From the NCBI RefSeq assembly GCF_003991565.1, contig NZ_CP032819.1, positions 1,798,001 to 1,862,000 on the forward strand: a stretch of DNA of 64,000 nucleotides. The letters are read 5' to 3'. This document shows, one piece after another, positions 1 through 9,373 of this stretch (positions within the stretch are counted from its first letter, which is position 1; every line of letters starts with the position of its first letter). This DNA is from Butyricimonas faecalis (GTDB taxonomy: Bacteria; Bacteroidota; Bacteroidia; Bacteroidales; Marinifilaceae). The notes under the pieces were generated by a model. That model saw only the letters and a list, made by a program, of their open reading frames with translations, did no database searches and had not been told where the DNA came from. Both the position numbers and the translations under genes were made by a program.

Positions 1-55
1 TTACAGACACCCACGCCAACAACAACAAGACAAAACACAATTTCAGATATTTCAT
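1..55 (-). CDS. N-terminal fragment of an exported protein (runs off the left edge)
   Basis: An ATG at 55..53 on the minus strand opens a frame that reads MKYLKLCFVLLLLAWVSV up to the window edge. A short basic start followed by a Leu/Val/Ala-rich stretch is a typical signal peptide, so this is probably the first 18 residues of a secreted or membrane-anchored protein. It lies downstream of kdsD on the same strand, separated by an AT-rich spacer. The family cannot be named from so few residues. Confidence 0.5.
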   Translation of the reverse strand, partial: MKYLKLCFVLLLLAWVSV

Positions 56-60
56 TACAA

Positions 61-156
61 AAAAATTTACGATTTTAGATTCACAATTTCGAGTTAGGAA
101 CAACCATTCAAAATGAAGATAATCCCCATCATAAATCATCAATCACAAATCATACA
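61..156. repeat. AT-rich intergenic repeat, copy 1
   Basis: The spacer below kdsD is built from words such as TTTAGATT, ATCATAAATC and AATCACAAATC. The same words recur in four other spacers of this window (near 8.4, 10.1, 17.2 and 48.7 kb). No ORF or terminator was recognised in it. Confidence 0.45.
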
Positions 157-1122
157 TTAAACCACTCCTTCACGCAATATGTCGTGTATGTGTACCATTC
201 CTTTGTAATGACGTTCATTATCAACGACAACCAGCTGGGTAATACTATTTTGCTCCATCATCCGGTAAGCATTGTACGCCAGTTCTTCCTCCGATATTGT
301 CTTGGGAGATTTTGACATGACATCTTTTGCCGTCAACCCATCCACATCATCATATTTCTCCATCATCCGCCGCAAGTCACCATCCGTGATAATTCCTTCC
401 AAACGTTCTTCCTCATCCACAATTGCCACTGCACCCAAACGTCCTTTCGACATGGCTAGAATCACGGGGCGAATTCCCGCATCTCTCGTGATACAAGGCC
501 GATTCGTTTCATCATAAACATCCGAAACCCTCGTGTACAAACGTTTTCCTAAACTTCCGCCCGGATGAAATCTTGCAAAATCCCTGCTTGAGAAACTACG
601 ACACTCTACCAAACACATTGCTAATGCATCTCCCAGCACTAACTGTGCCGTAGTTGAATTTGTGGGAGCTAAATTTAAAGGACAAGCTTCTTTTTCCACT
701 TTCGCCTTCAGTACATAAAGGGAGTTTTTAGCCAAAAAAGAGTCCGTATTTGACACCATTGCCACAATATTATTATTTCCGTTATTTCGTATCAACGGGA
801 TCAAAACTTTTATTTCCGGAGTGTTTCCACTCTTGGAAACACATATCACCACGTCCTCTTCCCGGATCATTCCCAAATCACCATGAATAGCATCCGCAGC
901 GTGCATAAACACGGCTGGGGTTCCCGTGGAGTTCATTGTTGCCACAATTTTTGTCGCAATAATTGCACTTTTCCCAATGCCAGTGATAATCACCCGCCCC
1001 TTATTTTTATAAATTAATCTAACGACAGCCTCAAAATCATCATCTATATAGTTTATCAAATTTTGAATAGCTACTGTCTCATCTTGAATCACTTTGCGTG
1101 CAACCGATTTTATATCTACCAT
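157..1122 (-). CDS. kdsD: D-arabinose 5-phosphate isomerase (KpsF/GutQ family)
   Basis: Interconverts ribulose 5-phosphate and arabinose 5-phosphate, the first step to Kdo, the inner-core sugar of lipopolysaccharide; a cytosolic enzyme. The 321-residue protein has a SIS sugar-isomerase domain (about residues 30-170) with GIGKSA at 48-53, HAADAIHGDLG at 74-84 and SKSGNT at 96-101, followed by two CBS domains (about 200-255 and 265-321). This is the usual full-length architecture. It is divergent from recQ, and a good promoter lies about 100 bases upstream. The isomerase function is a family assignment; the closely related GutQ type cannot be excluded by sequence reading, but a single copy in this phylum normally serves Kdo synthesis. 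Confidence 0.93.
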   Translation of the reverse strand: MVDIKSVARKVIQDETVAIQNLINYIDDDFEAVVRLIYKNKGRVIITGIGKSAIIATKIVATMNSTGTPAVFMHAADAIHGDLGMIREEDVVICVSKSGNTPEIKVLIPLIRNNGNNNIVAMVSNTDSFLAKNSLYVLKAKVEKEACPLNLAPTNSTTAQLVLGDALAMCLVECRSFSSRDFARFHPGGSLGKRLYTRVSDVYDETNRPCITRDAGIRPVILAMSKGRLGAVAIVDEEERLEGIITDGDLRRMMEKYDDVDGLTAKDVMSKSPKTISEEELAYNAYRMMEQNSITQLVVVDNERHYKGMVHIHDILREGVV

Positions 1123-1221
1123 GACTATCTAATTATAAATATTCATTCAAAAGTCGTCCTTAAAGCAAAAAAAGAAAAAAAATATTGCACTTATCATTTT
1201 TTGCTATAACTTTACTAGGGA

Positions 1222-1251
1222 CAAAAGTATCATTTTTTATGATAGCTCAAA
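1222..1251 (-). promoter_or_regulatory. Bacteroidota-type promoter of kdsD
   Basis: On the minus strand TTTG (1251-1248) is followed after 18 bases by TACTTTTG (1229-1222), matching the TTTG/TAnnTTTG pattern. The expected start is near 1215, giving a leader of about 90 bases. The spacer holds a small palindrome, TATCAT/ATGATA with a T-rich centre (1228-1243), which could be an operator; that part is inference. Confidence 0.6.
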
Positions 1252-1282
1252 AACGAGTGATGATAGATTTATTATAGAAGAT

Positions 1283-1316
1283 TTTGTTTGTAAAAACAAA
1301 TTAAGTTATAAATTTG
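1283..1316 (+). promoter_or_regulatory. Promoter of recQ
   Basis: TTTG at 1287-1290 (another at 1283-1286) and TAAATTTG at 1309-1316 are separated by 18 bases. Transcription should start near 1320-1325. This lies after a possible TTG start codon at 1314, so the coding start must be one of the ATG codons downstream (1332 or 1359). Confidence 0.65.
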
Positions 1317-1358
1317 CGCACCCGTGTAAAAATGGGGTGTGTGAAAATTAAAAAAACA

Positions 1359-3533
1359 ATGGGATTGCAAATAGATTTACATGCTAAATTAAAAGAGTAT
1401 TTCGGCTTTGATAACTTCAAAGGGAATCAAGAGCAAATAATAAAAAACGTCCTCGCTGGAAACAACACGTTTGTACTGATGCCAACGGGGGGGGGAAAAT
1501 CTTTGTGTTACCAGTTACCAGCCTTAATACTTGACGGAACAGCAATAGTGATATCGCCACTAATTGCTTTAATGAAAAACCAAGTTGATGCCATGCGTTC
1601 GTTCAGCGCATCGGAGGGAGTTGCCCACTTCATGAATTCGTCTCTTAGCAAAAGTGATATTCTAAAAGTAAAAGAAGACGTGTTGAGTGGTAAAACAAAA
1701 CTATTATATGTAGCCCCAGAATCTCTAACCAAAGAAAGTAATATTGAATTCTTACGAAAAGTACCTATCTCCTTCTTTGCGGTAGACGAAGCCCACTGTA
1801 TATCCGAATGGGGACACGATTTTCGGACAGAGTATCGCAAAATCAGACCGATCGTGGAGCAAATCGGGAAAGCCCCGATTATCGCTTTAACGGCAACAGC
1901 GACTCCGAAAGTCCAACATGACATTCAGAAAAACTTGGACATGCTGGATGCTCAAGTGTTTAAGTCTTCCTTCAATCGTTCAAACCTCTACTACGAGGTA
2001 CGTCCAAAGGTGGACCCGACAAAAGATATCATAAAATTCATTAAAAACAACGAAGGCAAATCAGGTATCATTTACTGCCTGAGCCGTAAAAAAGTGGAAG
2101 AACTCACGGAAGTCCTTTGCGTGAATGGAATCAAGGCTGCCGCTTACCATGCCGGTATGGACGCATCGACCCGTAGTGCCAATCAAGACAAGTTCTTGAT
2201 GGAAGAAGTCAACGTTATCGTAGCAACAATCGCTTTTGGAATGGGCATTGATAAACCAGACGTACGTTTTGTCATTCATTACGATATTCCCAAAAGCCTC
2301 GAAGGATATTACCAAGAGACCGGAAGAGCAGGACGGGACGGAGGAGAAGGTTATTGTTTGACATTCTACAGCTACAAAGACATCCAAAAACTGGAAAAAT
2401 TCATGCAAGGTAAACCGATTGCCGAACAGGAAATCGGGAAACAACTCCTAATGGAAACTGTTTCTTACGCAGAGACTTCTCTTTGCCGCAGAAAAGTACT
2501 GTTACACTATTTCGGTGAAAACTATGATGAAGAAAATTGTGGAGCCTGTGATAACTGCTTATTCCCGAAAAAAGAATTCGAAGGCAAAGAATACTTAATT
2601 GATGCCTTGAATGTCATCCTTGAAGTAAAAGAAAAATTCAAGGTAGACCACATGGTAAATATTCTTCTTGGAGAAACCGATTCCATGATAAAATCGTATC
2701 ATCATGACGAACTGGAATCTTTTGGTGTCGGTTCTGAAAAGAATGCACAGTTCTGGAACATGGTATTCAGACGCGCTTTAATTGCTAATTATATAGAAAA
2801 AGATATTGAACAATACGGGGTCATAAAACTAACTGAAAAAGGCCACGAATTTTTAAAAGAACCTAAAGACTTTATGCTGATGGAAGATCATAATTTTGAA
2901 GAATCAGAAGAGAAACTTCAGGAAAAAGGGGGAGTATCAGCACTCGACAACACCTTATTTGCCATACTGAAAGATTTACGGAAAAAGATTGCCAAGAAGA
3001 ACAATCTGCCACCGTACGTGATTTTCCAAGATCCATCCCTAGAGGATATGTGTACTAATTACCCCATCACATTGGAAGAACTAGCCAACATACAGGGGGT
3101 AGGTTCAGGAAAAGCGCAAAAGTACGGACAGGAATTCGTTGAAGTAATCAAACAATACGTTGAAGACAACGAAATCGAAAGAGCGCAAGATTTAGTTGTT
3201 AAAACCGTCGCCAATAAGTCAAAATTCAAGGTATATATCATTCAAAATATTGACCGTCAAATTGACCTGGAAGACATTGCCTCTGCAGAAGGTCTTACCT
3301 TTGAGGAACTGATCAAAGAAATGGAAGCCATCGTCTTCTCCGGGACCAAACTCAACATTGACTATTACATCAATCAAATTTTGGATGAAGAGCAACAGCA
3401 AGAAATCATGGATTACTTTATGGAAGCTAAAAGTGATAATATTGGAGATGCCTATGAAGAATTCGAAGGAGACTATTCGGAAGAAGATCTTCGTCTAATG
3501 AGACTGAAACTACACTCCAAACATGGAAATTAA
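1359..3533 (+). CDS. recQ: ATP-dependent DNA helicase RecQ
   Basis: A 3'-5' DNA helicase of recombination and replication-fork repair. From the ATG at 1359 the protein has 724 residues: Walker A TGGGKS at 43-48, DEAH box at 143-146, the ATATPK motif III, a helicase C domain with QETGRAGRDG, a zinc site (C...CGACDNC), a winged-helix RQC region, an HRDC domain (from DNTLFAILKDL) and a C-terminal helix-turn-helix extension of about 130 residues usual in this phylum. The ATG at 1359 is preferred because a promoter overlaps the more upstream TTG; ATG 1332 is the alternative. An in-frame run of nine G (1487-1495) encodes the Walker A glycines and is a potential slippage site. A shared terminator follows the stop. 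Confidence 0.96.
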   Translation: MGLQIDLHAKLKEYFGFDNFKGNQEQIIKNVLAGNNTFVLMPTGGGKSLCYQLPALILDGTAIVISPLIALMKNQVDAMRSFSASEGVAHFMNSSLSKSDILKVKEDVLSGKTKLLYVAPESLTKESNIEFLRKVPISFFAVDEAHCISEWGHDFRTEYRKIRPIVEQIGKAPIIALTATATPKVQHDIQKNLDMLDAQVFKSSFNRSNLYYEVRPKVDPTKDIIKFIKNNEGKSGIIYCLSRKKVEELTEVLCVNGIKAAAYHAGMDASTRSANQDKFLMEEVNVIVATIAFGMGIDKPDVRFVIHYDIPKSLEGYYQETGRAGRDGGEGYCLTFYSYKDIQKLEKFMQGKPIAEQEIGKQLLMETVSYAETSLCRRKVLLHYFGENYDEENCGACDNCLFPKKEFEGKEYLIDALNVILEVKEKFKVDHMVNILLGETDSMIKSYHHDELESFGVGSEKNAQFWNMVFRRALIANYIEKDIEQYGVIKLTEKGHEFLKEPKDFMLMEDHNFEESEEKLQEKGGVSALDNTLFAILKDLRKKIAKKNNLPPYVIFQDPSLEDMCTNYPITLEELANIQGVGSGKAQKYGQEFVEVIKQYVEDNEIERAQDLVVKTVANKSKFKVYIIQNIDRQIDLEDIASAEGLTFEELIKEMEAIVFSGTKLNIDYYINQILDEEQQQEIMDYFMEAKSDNIGDAYEEFEGDYSEEDLRLMRLKLHSKHGN

Positions 3534-3560
3534 AAAAAGCGACTTAAAGTCGCTTTTTTT
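3532..3560. terminator. Bidirectional terminator between recQ and the MgtC-like gene
   Basis: A-tract, stem AGCGACTT/AAGTCGCT with almost no loop, then a T-tract. It serves recQ on the plus strand and the convergent gene on the minus strand, whose TAA stop (3561-3559) lies in the T-tract. Confidence 0.85.
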
Positions 3561-4230
3561 ATTCCATCCGATCAATCATCACATCCGGCAAATGCTGTAT
3601 AAACTGGAATAGCAAAGTTTCATCCCCTGTCTTATGAGTACGAATAACCATTGTCACCCGATAAGTGATTATATCCCCTAACCTGGATGACTCAGTAGAA
3701 TAAGAACTGATTGTATGCTTTTTACTCTTTATCTCATCAGTAACCTCCTTGATTACCTCTTGATTTGTTGTCGTAAATATTAACAATACATTCCGTTGGC
3801 TGAACTTTTGAAAAATATATCCCAATCCTTCTAAACCCAATAAAGTCAACAACATTGCACTGATCCCCAACCAATATTGTCCGGCTCCGACTGCAAGACC
3901 AATAGCAGAAGTGGCCCATATCCCAGCAGCCGTAGTCAATCCTCTTACAAATAATTTTTGAATAATAATAGTCCCGGCCCCCAAAAAACCTATACCACTC
4001 ACCACTTGAGCCGCTATACGACTCGGGTCAAGACCGATCCCCGTATCTCCAAGAATATCCCAAAATCCATATTTTGAAACGATCATAAAAAGTGCACTAC
4101 CTAAAGCTACCAAAAAATGAGTTCTAAACCCCGCTTCCTTCGCCCGATATTCACGATCCAAACCAATGATAGCCCCTAAAACTCCGGCTACAAGTAACCT
4201 AAAGAAAAAATCCCATGTCATCATATCCAT
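3559..4230 (-). CDS. MgtC/SapB-family membrane protein
   Basis: A 223-residue inner-membrane protein of the MgtC/SapB family. The N-terminal half shows about four to five hydrophobic helices and the family signature GLDREYRAKEAGFRT (near residues 23-37), followed by GIGFLGAGTII and GLTTAAGIWATSAIG. The C-terminal 80 residues form a small soluble domain, as in long family members. MgtC proteins are linked to magnesium limitation, acid stress and control of ATP synthase in other bacteria; the role here is not shown. It is convergent with recQ and shares its terminator. It could start at the first or third Met, six bases apart. Confidence 0.85.
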   Translation of the reverse strand: MDMMTWDFFFRLLVAGVLGAIIGLDREYRAKEAGFRTHFLVALGSALFMIVSKYGFWDILGDTGIGLDPSRIAAQVVSGIGFLGAGTIIIQKLFVRGLTTAAGIWATSAIGLAVGAGQYWLGISAMLLTLLGLEGLGYIFQKFSQRNVLLIFTTTNQEVIKEVTDEIKSKKHTISSYSTESSRLGDIITYRVTMVIRTHKTGDETLLFQFIQHLPDVMIDRME

Positions 4231-4297
4231 ATCTCTTTTACCTGATCCTTATCTTCACACAAAGATAAACTAATCTACGCAAAATTTCGATAAAAAA

Positions 4298-4333
4298 GAA
4301 AAACCGTTCTGCCCAACAGCAAAACGGTTTTTC
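4298..4333 (-). terminator. Terminator of the rel-fur-purA group
   Basis: An 11-base-pair perfect stem, GAAAAACCGTT (4298-4308) with AACGGTTTTTC (4323-4333), 18 bases past the purA stop in the minus direction, followed by T-rich sequence on that strand. Confidence 0.85.
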
Positions 4334-4351
4334 TATTTTATCGAAATTCCC

Positions 4352-5620
4352 TTATTCCATATAACGAATAATCGTCTGTTCTCGATCCGGCCCCACGGAT
4401 ACAATCTTGATCGGGACGCCGGTCTCCTCTTCCAAAAATGCCAAATAATTATTGAACTCTTCTGGGAATTCATCCTCTGAAGTCATTTTTGTCATATCAC
4501 ATTTCCAACCCGGCAACTCAGCATAGATTGGTTTCACACCTTCCGTAATATCATACGGGAAATAATCTATCTCTTTCCCATCCACCTCATAAGCAACGCA
4601 AGCAGAAATTGTATCAAAAGTATCCAGCACATCACTCTTCATCATAATCAACTGGGTCACCCCATTAACCATAATTGCATATTTCAATGCCACCAAGTCT
4701 ACCCATCCACAACGACGTTTACGACCTGTCACGGAACCGAACTCATGTCCAAACTCACAAAGTTTATCACCAGTTTCATTTTCCAATTCCGTTGGGAATG
4801 GTCCACTACCAACACGGGTACAATATGCTTTGAAGATACCGTAAACTTCTCCAATACGACGAGGAGCAACTCCCAATCCTGTACAAGCCCCAGCACAAAT
4901 CGTGTTTGAAGAAGTGACGAAAGGATAAGAACCAAAATCTATATCCAGCATGGTACCCTGAGCTCCTTCTGCCAAAATGGACTTTTCATCATCCAATAAT
5001 CGGTTAATCTCATGCTCACTATCTACCAACTCGAATTGTTTCAAATACTCGATTCCTTCCAACCACTCTTTCTCTGCAACTGCTAAATCATAAGTAAAGT
5101 TCAAACTTTTCAATATCTGTTCGTGACGAGCCTTCGCCTTCGCATATTTTACATCGAAATCATGTAAAATATCACCTACTCGAACACCGTTTCTACTAAT
5201 TTTATCCGTGTACGTCGGTCCGATTCCTTTTCCGGTAGTTCCCACTTTAGCATCGCCCTTGGCAGCCTCGTAAGCAGCATCTAGAAATCGATGGGTCGGC
5301 AAAATCAGATGTGCTTTCTTAGATATATGAAGTCTTTTTTTTAAATCGTGACCAGACGCTGCCAACGCTTCTGCTTCCGCTTTAAACAAAGCAGGATCGA
5401 TTACGACACCATTACCGATGATATTGACTTTATCTCCTTGAAAAATTCCGGATGGAATGGAACGAAGCACATATTTTTGACCTTCGAATTCAAGCGTGTG
5501 CCCGGCATTAGGCCCTCCCTGAAAACGAGCCACAACATCATAATTCGGGGTTAACACGTCAACTACTTTTCCTTTACCTTCATCTCCCCACTGTAATCCC
5601 AACAATACATCTACTTTCAT
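4352..5620 (-). CDS. purA: Adenylosuccinate synthetase
   Basis: Joins IMP and aspartate using GTP, the first committed step to AMP in the cytosol. The protein has 422 residues, normal for the family, with GLQWGDEGKGK at the N-terminus (P-loop and catalytic Asp), GPNAGHT, the KLH-type IMP-binding segment with GTTGKGIGPTY, EGAQGTMLDIDFGSYP and the C-terminal SVGPDREQTI. It follows the Fur-family gene by about 40 bases on the same strand and is the last gene before a strong terminator, so it may be co-transcribed with rel and fur; no separate promoter was clear. Confidence 0.97.
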   Translation of the reverse strand: MKVDVLLGLQWGDEGKGKVVDVLTPNYDVVARFQGGPNAGHTLEFEGQKYVLRSIPSGIFQGDKVNIIGNGVVIDPALFKAEAEALAASGHDLKKRLHISKKAHLILPTHRFLDAAYEAAKGDAKVGTTGKGIGPTYTDKISRNGVRVGDILHDFDVKYAKAKARHEQILKSLNFTYDLAVAEKEWLEGIEYLKQFELVDSEHEINRLLDDEKSILAEGAQGTMLDIDFGSYPFVTSSNTICAGACTGLGVAPRRIGEVYGIFKAYCTRVGSGPFPTELENETGDKLCEFGHEFGSVTGRKRRCGWVDLVALKYAIMVNGVTQLIMMKSDVLDTFDTISACVAYEVDGKEIDYFPYDITEGVKPIYAELPGWKCDMTKMTSEDEFPEEFNNYLAFLEEETGVPIKIVSVGPDREQTIIRYME

Positions 5621-5662
5621 CTGATATTATATTTTTATAAAACGAACGTACAAAATTAATAT

Positions 5663-6124
5663 TTATTTCTTACCTGCCAACTTACAATTACTGCAAATAC
5701 CATAAATATAAAGCATATGATGATGGACAGTAAAATCATACTTTTCTTCCACGTGTTCAACAATTTCCTCCAATCGAGAATCAGCGAACTCTTCCACTTT
5801 TCCACATATCTTGCATACAATATGTTCATGTTTTCGGTTATTATACGCACGTTCGAATTGTGCGATGTTATTCCCGAACTGATGCTTGATCACTAGCTTG
5901 CATTCCAACAACAAATCAATCGTATTGTACAATGTTGCACGACTAACCCTATAGTTCTTATTCTTCATAAATACATACAAGGATTCTATATCAAAGTGCC
6001 CGGCATGAGAATAGATCTCATCTAAAATAGCATATCTCTCTGGCGTCTTACGATGCCCCTTCTGCTGCAGGTAAGTGGTAAAAATCTCTTTCACCGTTTC
6101 CTTTATTTTTTCCATTGAGTCCAA
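5663..6124 (-). CDS. Fur-family transcriptional regulator
   Basis: A 153-residue metal- or peroxide-responsive repressor. It has the winged helix ([12 protein letters not shown], then [14 protein letters not shown] as recognition helix, about residues 22-70), the metal-site segment [10 protein letters not shown] with one CxxC pair near residue 97, and a second CxxC (CSNC) near the C-terminus, which together form the structural zinc site. Whether it senses iron, zinc or peroxide cannot be read from the sequence, so no symbol is given. It lies between rel and purA with short gaps on both sides. ATG 6115 (fourth codon) is an alternative start. Confidence 0.88.
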   Translation of the reverse strand: MDSMEKIKETVKEIFTTYLQQKGHRKTPERYAILDEIYSHAGHFDIESLYVFMKNKNYRVSRATLYNTIDLLLECKLVIKHQFGNNIAQFERAYNNRKHEHIVCKICGKVEEFADSRLEEIVEHVEEKYDFTVHHHMLYIYGICSNCKLAGKK

Positions 6125-6199
6125 AGCTAATTCTATTTACAACATCGCTAAGTTACAATAATTATCCGAAGTTCTATCTTTATTTAGACAAAATTCAAT

Positions 6200-8404
6200 T
6201 TAGTTATCCAAATTCTCTACCCTGGAAACATTCTCTACTCCTTTCAAAGAAGCAATCTTCATCATCAAATTATTCAAATCTGCCGTATTATGTACATACA
6301 AATGAATCATTCCCTCAAAGATTCCATCCTTGGTTTCAAAATGCACCGTTCTCATGTTCACGTTACTCTCTTTTGATATAATCATTGTAATATCACTCAC
6401 TATTCCAGTGCTATCAATGCCATTTAATTTGATCACAGCAAGGAAAGACATGATTTTATGGCTAACCCATTTCACTGGAACAATTTTGTCCCCATAGCTG
6501 GACATTAACCGGATTGCCTCCGGGCATTTCCGTTTATGCACAGTAATCTTATCCCCGTCAATCTTCATGCCAACAACATCGTCGCCGGGAATAGGATTGC
6601 AACATGGAGCAATGATAAAGTCCGAAGCATCATCAGCAGTAATATCATTAATCACTTCTCCTTTTTTTTCGTCTTTATCTTGCACAGACTTATCCTTATC
6701 GCTCTTGAAAAACTGGAGTTTCCAATACTTGACAAATTTATTTTCCGACTTTTTCTTTAAGGCTTTACGCACCTCTTCTATATCCAAATGCCCTTTAGCA
6801 AGACTCACGTATAAATCATCTTTATGTTGCAACTTCAAATGCAATAAAGCCTTATTCAGATTTTCTGCCCCGAAAGGCAATTTCATATCTTCCAGCAATT
6901 TTTCAAACATAGTGGTTCCTATACGGATTTGCTCCTTTTTCTCCCTTCGGAAAACCATAAGTATATTATTTCGTGCTTTAGCTGTAACGATAAAATCAAG
7001 CCAATCACCCTGTGGTTTCTGTTTATCGCTAGTCAGCACCTCAACTTGATCTCCACTCTGTAATCGATGGCTCATCGGAACCAGTTTATGATTCACCTTA
7101 CCGCCAATACATGAGTTCCCTATCTCCGTGTGAATATCATAAGCAAAATCCAAGACAGAAGCCCCCTTCGGAAGGGTTCGCATCTCCCCTTTCGGGGTAA
7201 ACACCCGAATTTCCTTAGCAAAAAGATTAAGCTTAAACTCGTCTAAAAACTCCAACGCATCAGTTCCAGGTTGTTCTAACATCTCCTTAATTCCCGCCAA
7301 CCACTTGTCCACCTCATTACTTGCCTCAGCATTATCTCCCTTGTATTTCCAATGTGCAGCCAATCCCTTCTCTGCAATCTCATCCATTCGACGAGAACGA
7401 ATTTGTACCTCGATCCATTTTCCCCCAGGTCCCATGACAGTAAGATGCAACGCCTCATAACCATTTGCCTTTGGAACACTCACCCAATCCCGAATTCTCT
7501 CCGGTTTTGGGCTATACATATCAGTAATCAACGAGTAAATATTCCAGCATTGCCATTTCTCCGGCTGATTATCCTTTGGATCGAACACGATCCTCACGGC
7601 AAGCAAATCATATATCTCTTCAAAAGAAATGTGTCTACGCTGCATTTTTGACCACACAGAATAGACACTCTTCGTTCGTGCTGTTATATCGTAATGATAC
7701 CCATTTTCTGTTAAACGCTCCCGAATCGGAGCAATAAATTGCTGATACAAACCGGTATGTTCATCCCGATAATCATGAATTCTCTTTTCCAGTTCTTGAT
7801 ATTCAACAGGATTCTCATACTTCAGACTCAAATCCTCCAACTCTGTTTTGATCGCATGCAATCCCATCCGATGCGCTAGAGGTGCATATATATAAAGTGT
7901 TTCACTTGCTATTTTCACTTGTTTATGTTCCGGCATAGAATCAAGCGTTCGCATATTATGCAAACGGTCTGCAATCTTTATCAAAATTACCCGTACGTCA
8001 TCCGCCAATGTCAGAATCATCTTACGAAAACTCTCGGCCTGCTTGGTCGTGTTAGACCCCATAACCTCGCTGATTTTCGTCAATCCGTCAACAAGCGATG
8101 CTATTTTAGGACCAAAAAGATTAGCTATATCCTCCACCGTGTAATCGGTATCTTCCACCACATCATGCAAAAGCGCTGCTACAGCTGATTTTGTACCCAA
8201 TCCGATCTCCTTTACCGCAATCTTCGCCACTGCCAAAGGATGCAATATATAAGGCTCTCCCGATTTACGTCTAACCCCCTGATGAGCTTCCCGGGCAAAT
8301 TCAAATGCCCTGCGAATCATTTTCACACTCTCCTCAGTCGTCCCCTTTCGCAAAGATTTTATCAAATCATCGAAAGCCATTTCAATCATTTCCTGCTCGT
8401 CCAT
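6200..8404 (-). CDS. Bifunctional (p)ppGpp synthetase/hydrolase Rel
   Basis: Makes and degrades the stringent-response alarmone (p)ppGpp. The 734-residue protein carries all domains of the long Rel/SpoT type: HD hydrolase (about residues 40-190, with LLHDVVEDT), synthetase (about 230-350, with GYEALHLTV and WIEVQIRS), TGS (about 400-460), a zinc-finger-like helical region (IAPCCNPIPGDDVVG) and a C-terminal ACT domain. The intact HD site suggests it hydrolyses as well as synthesises. It sits downstream of murI, separated by an AT-rich repeat, and upstream of fur and purA. Confidence 0.94.
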   Translation of the reverse strand: MDEQEMIEMAFDDLIKSLRKGTTEESVKMIRRAFEFAREAHQGVRRKSGEPYILHPLAVAKIAVKEIGLGTKSAVAALLHDVVEDTDYTVEDIANLFGPKIASLVDGLTKISEVMGSNTTKQAESFRKMILTLADDVRVILIKIADRLHNMRTLDSMPEHKQVKIASETLYIYAPLAHRMGLHAIKTELEDLSLKYENPVEYQELEKRIHDYRDEHTGLYQQFIAPIRERLTENGYHYDITARTKSVYSVWSKMQRRHISFEEIYDLLAVRIVFDPKDNQPEKWQCWNIYSLITDMYSPKPERIRDWVSVPKANGYEALHLTVMGPGGKWIEVQIRSRRMDEIAEKGLAAHWKYKGDNAEASNEVDKWLAGIKEMLEQPGTDALEFLDEFKLNLFAKEIRVFTPKGEMRTLPKGASVLDFAYDIHTEIGNSCIGGKVNHKLVPMSHRLQSGDQVEVLTSDKQKPQGDWLDFIVTAKARNNILMVFRREKKEQIRIGTTMFEKLLEDMKLPFGAENLNKALLHLKLQHKDDLYVSLAKGHLDIEEVRKALKKKSENKFVKYWKLQFFKSDKDKSVQDKDEKKGEVINDITADDASDFIIAPCCNPIPGDDVVGMKIDGDKITVHKRKCPEAIRLMSSYGDKIVPVKWVSHKIMSFLAVIKLNGIDSTGIVSDITMIISKESNVNMRTVHFETKDGIFEGMIHLYVHNTADLNNLMMKIASLKGVENVSRVENLDN

Positions 8405-8406
8405 AA

Positions 8407-8486
8407 CCCAAATAATTTTAGATTTAAGATTCTAAATTTAAGATTAAATATCAATCACAAATTGGAATCATAAATCGCTTAATCAC
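8407..8486. repeat. AT-rich intergenic repeat, copy 2
   Basis: The spacer between murI and rel contains TTTTAGATTTAAG, TTCTAAATTTAAG, AATCACAAATT and ATCATAAATC. These are the same words as in the other copies of this family in the window. Confidence 0.5.
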
Positions 8487-8492
8487 TAAACT

Positions 8493-9317
8493 TTACAGTT
8501 CTACATGCCGGGAAGTCACGTCCGCCTGCATGAATAGCGCTGCCATCTTATCAAACATTCCATCTTTCTCCGTGGTCAAGAATTCAATCTGTCCTCCCCG
8601 GGAAAGCTCTCGCTCCATTTCCGGATGTCGATACAAATAGTCTCTCAAACTTCGTGCTACAATTTCACCCTGCTGAATTATAGTTATCTCTTTTGGAATA
8701 AAAAGATCAATAACACTTCTCAATAACGGATAATGTGTACAAGCTAACACAAGAGTGTCAATCTGAGGGTCAACTTGCAGGATCATATCTATATACTTCT
8801 GCACAAAAAAAACTGCTCCCGGGGAATTCATCTCGTTATTCTCCACGATTGGGACCCACATGGGACAAGCCTGCTGCGTAACCAAAAAACCCTTCTCCGA
8901 ATGAATTTTGGCAATCTCTAACAAATATGACTCCGATGCCACAGTCCCAGATGTTGCCAAAATACCGATATGCCCATTCTTGGTAAAATCCGCCACTGCT
9001 TCTACACTGGGACGAATAACCCCCAACACTCTTCGTTGAGGATCTATCCGAGGCAGATCAACTTGCTGGATTGTCCGTAAGGCTTTTGCAGAAGCCGTGT
9101 TGCATGCTAAAATAACCAGCTTACACCCCATCCCGAACAATTTTAAAACCGCCTCTCGCGTGTACTTGTAAACAACATCAAAAGAACGAGTTCCATAAGG
9201 AGTACGAGCATTATCGCCCAAGTAAATATAATCATACTCAGGCATCTCTTTTACAATATCTTTCAATATTGTCAATCCCCCATACCCGGAATCAAACACC
9301 CCAATCGGACAAGACAT
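8493..9317 (-). CDS. murI: Glutamate racemase
   Basis: Converts L- to D-glutamate for peptidoglycan. The 274-residue cytosolic protein starts MSCPIGVFDSGYGGLT, the substrate-binding Asp-Ser signature, and has the two catalytic cysteines in LACNTASA (near residue 72) and LACTHYPLL (near residue 190). Length is normal. It follows ompH at a distance of about 100 bases that contains the ompH terminator, so it is likely transcribed separately or by readthrough. The ompH-murI order is common in Bacteroidales envelope gene clusters. Confidence 0.95.
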   Translation of the reverse strand: MSCPIGVFDSGYGGLTILKDIVKEMPEYDYIYLGDNARTPYGTRSFDVVYKYTREAVLKLFGMGCKLVILACNTASAKALRTIQQVDLPRIDPQRRVLGVIRPSVEAVADFTKNGHIGILATSGTVASESYLLEIAKIHSEKGFLVTQQACPMWVPIVENNEMNSPGAVFFVQKYIDMILQVDPQIDTLVLACTHYPLLRSVIDLFIPKEITIIQQGEIVARSLRDYLYRHPEMERELSRGGQIEFLTTEKDGMFDKMAALFMQADVTSRHVEL

Positions 9318-9373
9318 ATGTCTATTACATTAAATTTATAGCTGCTAATATACCCTTTATTCCCAAAGAATGC

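Noticed and set aside
61..156. CRISPR-like array in the AT-rich spacers
   Set aside because: The words vary in order and spacing and there are no constant repeats with unique spacers.
64..500. Plus-strand frames inside kdsD and other minus-strand genes
   Set aside because: They are opposite-strand shadows with poor codon use and no initiation signals.
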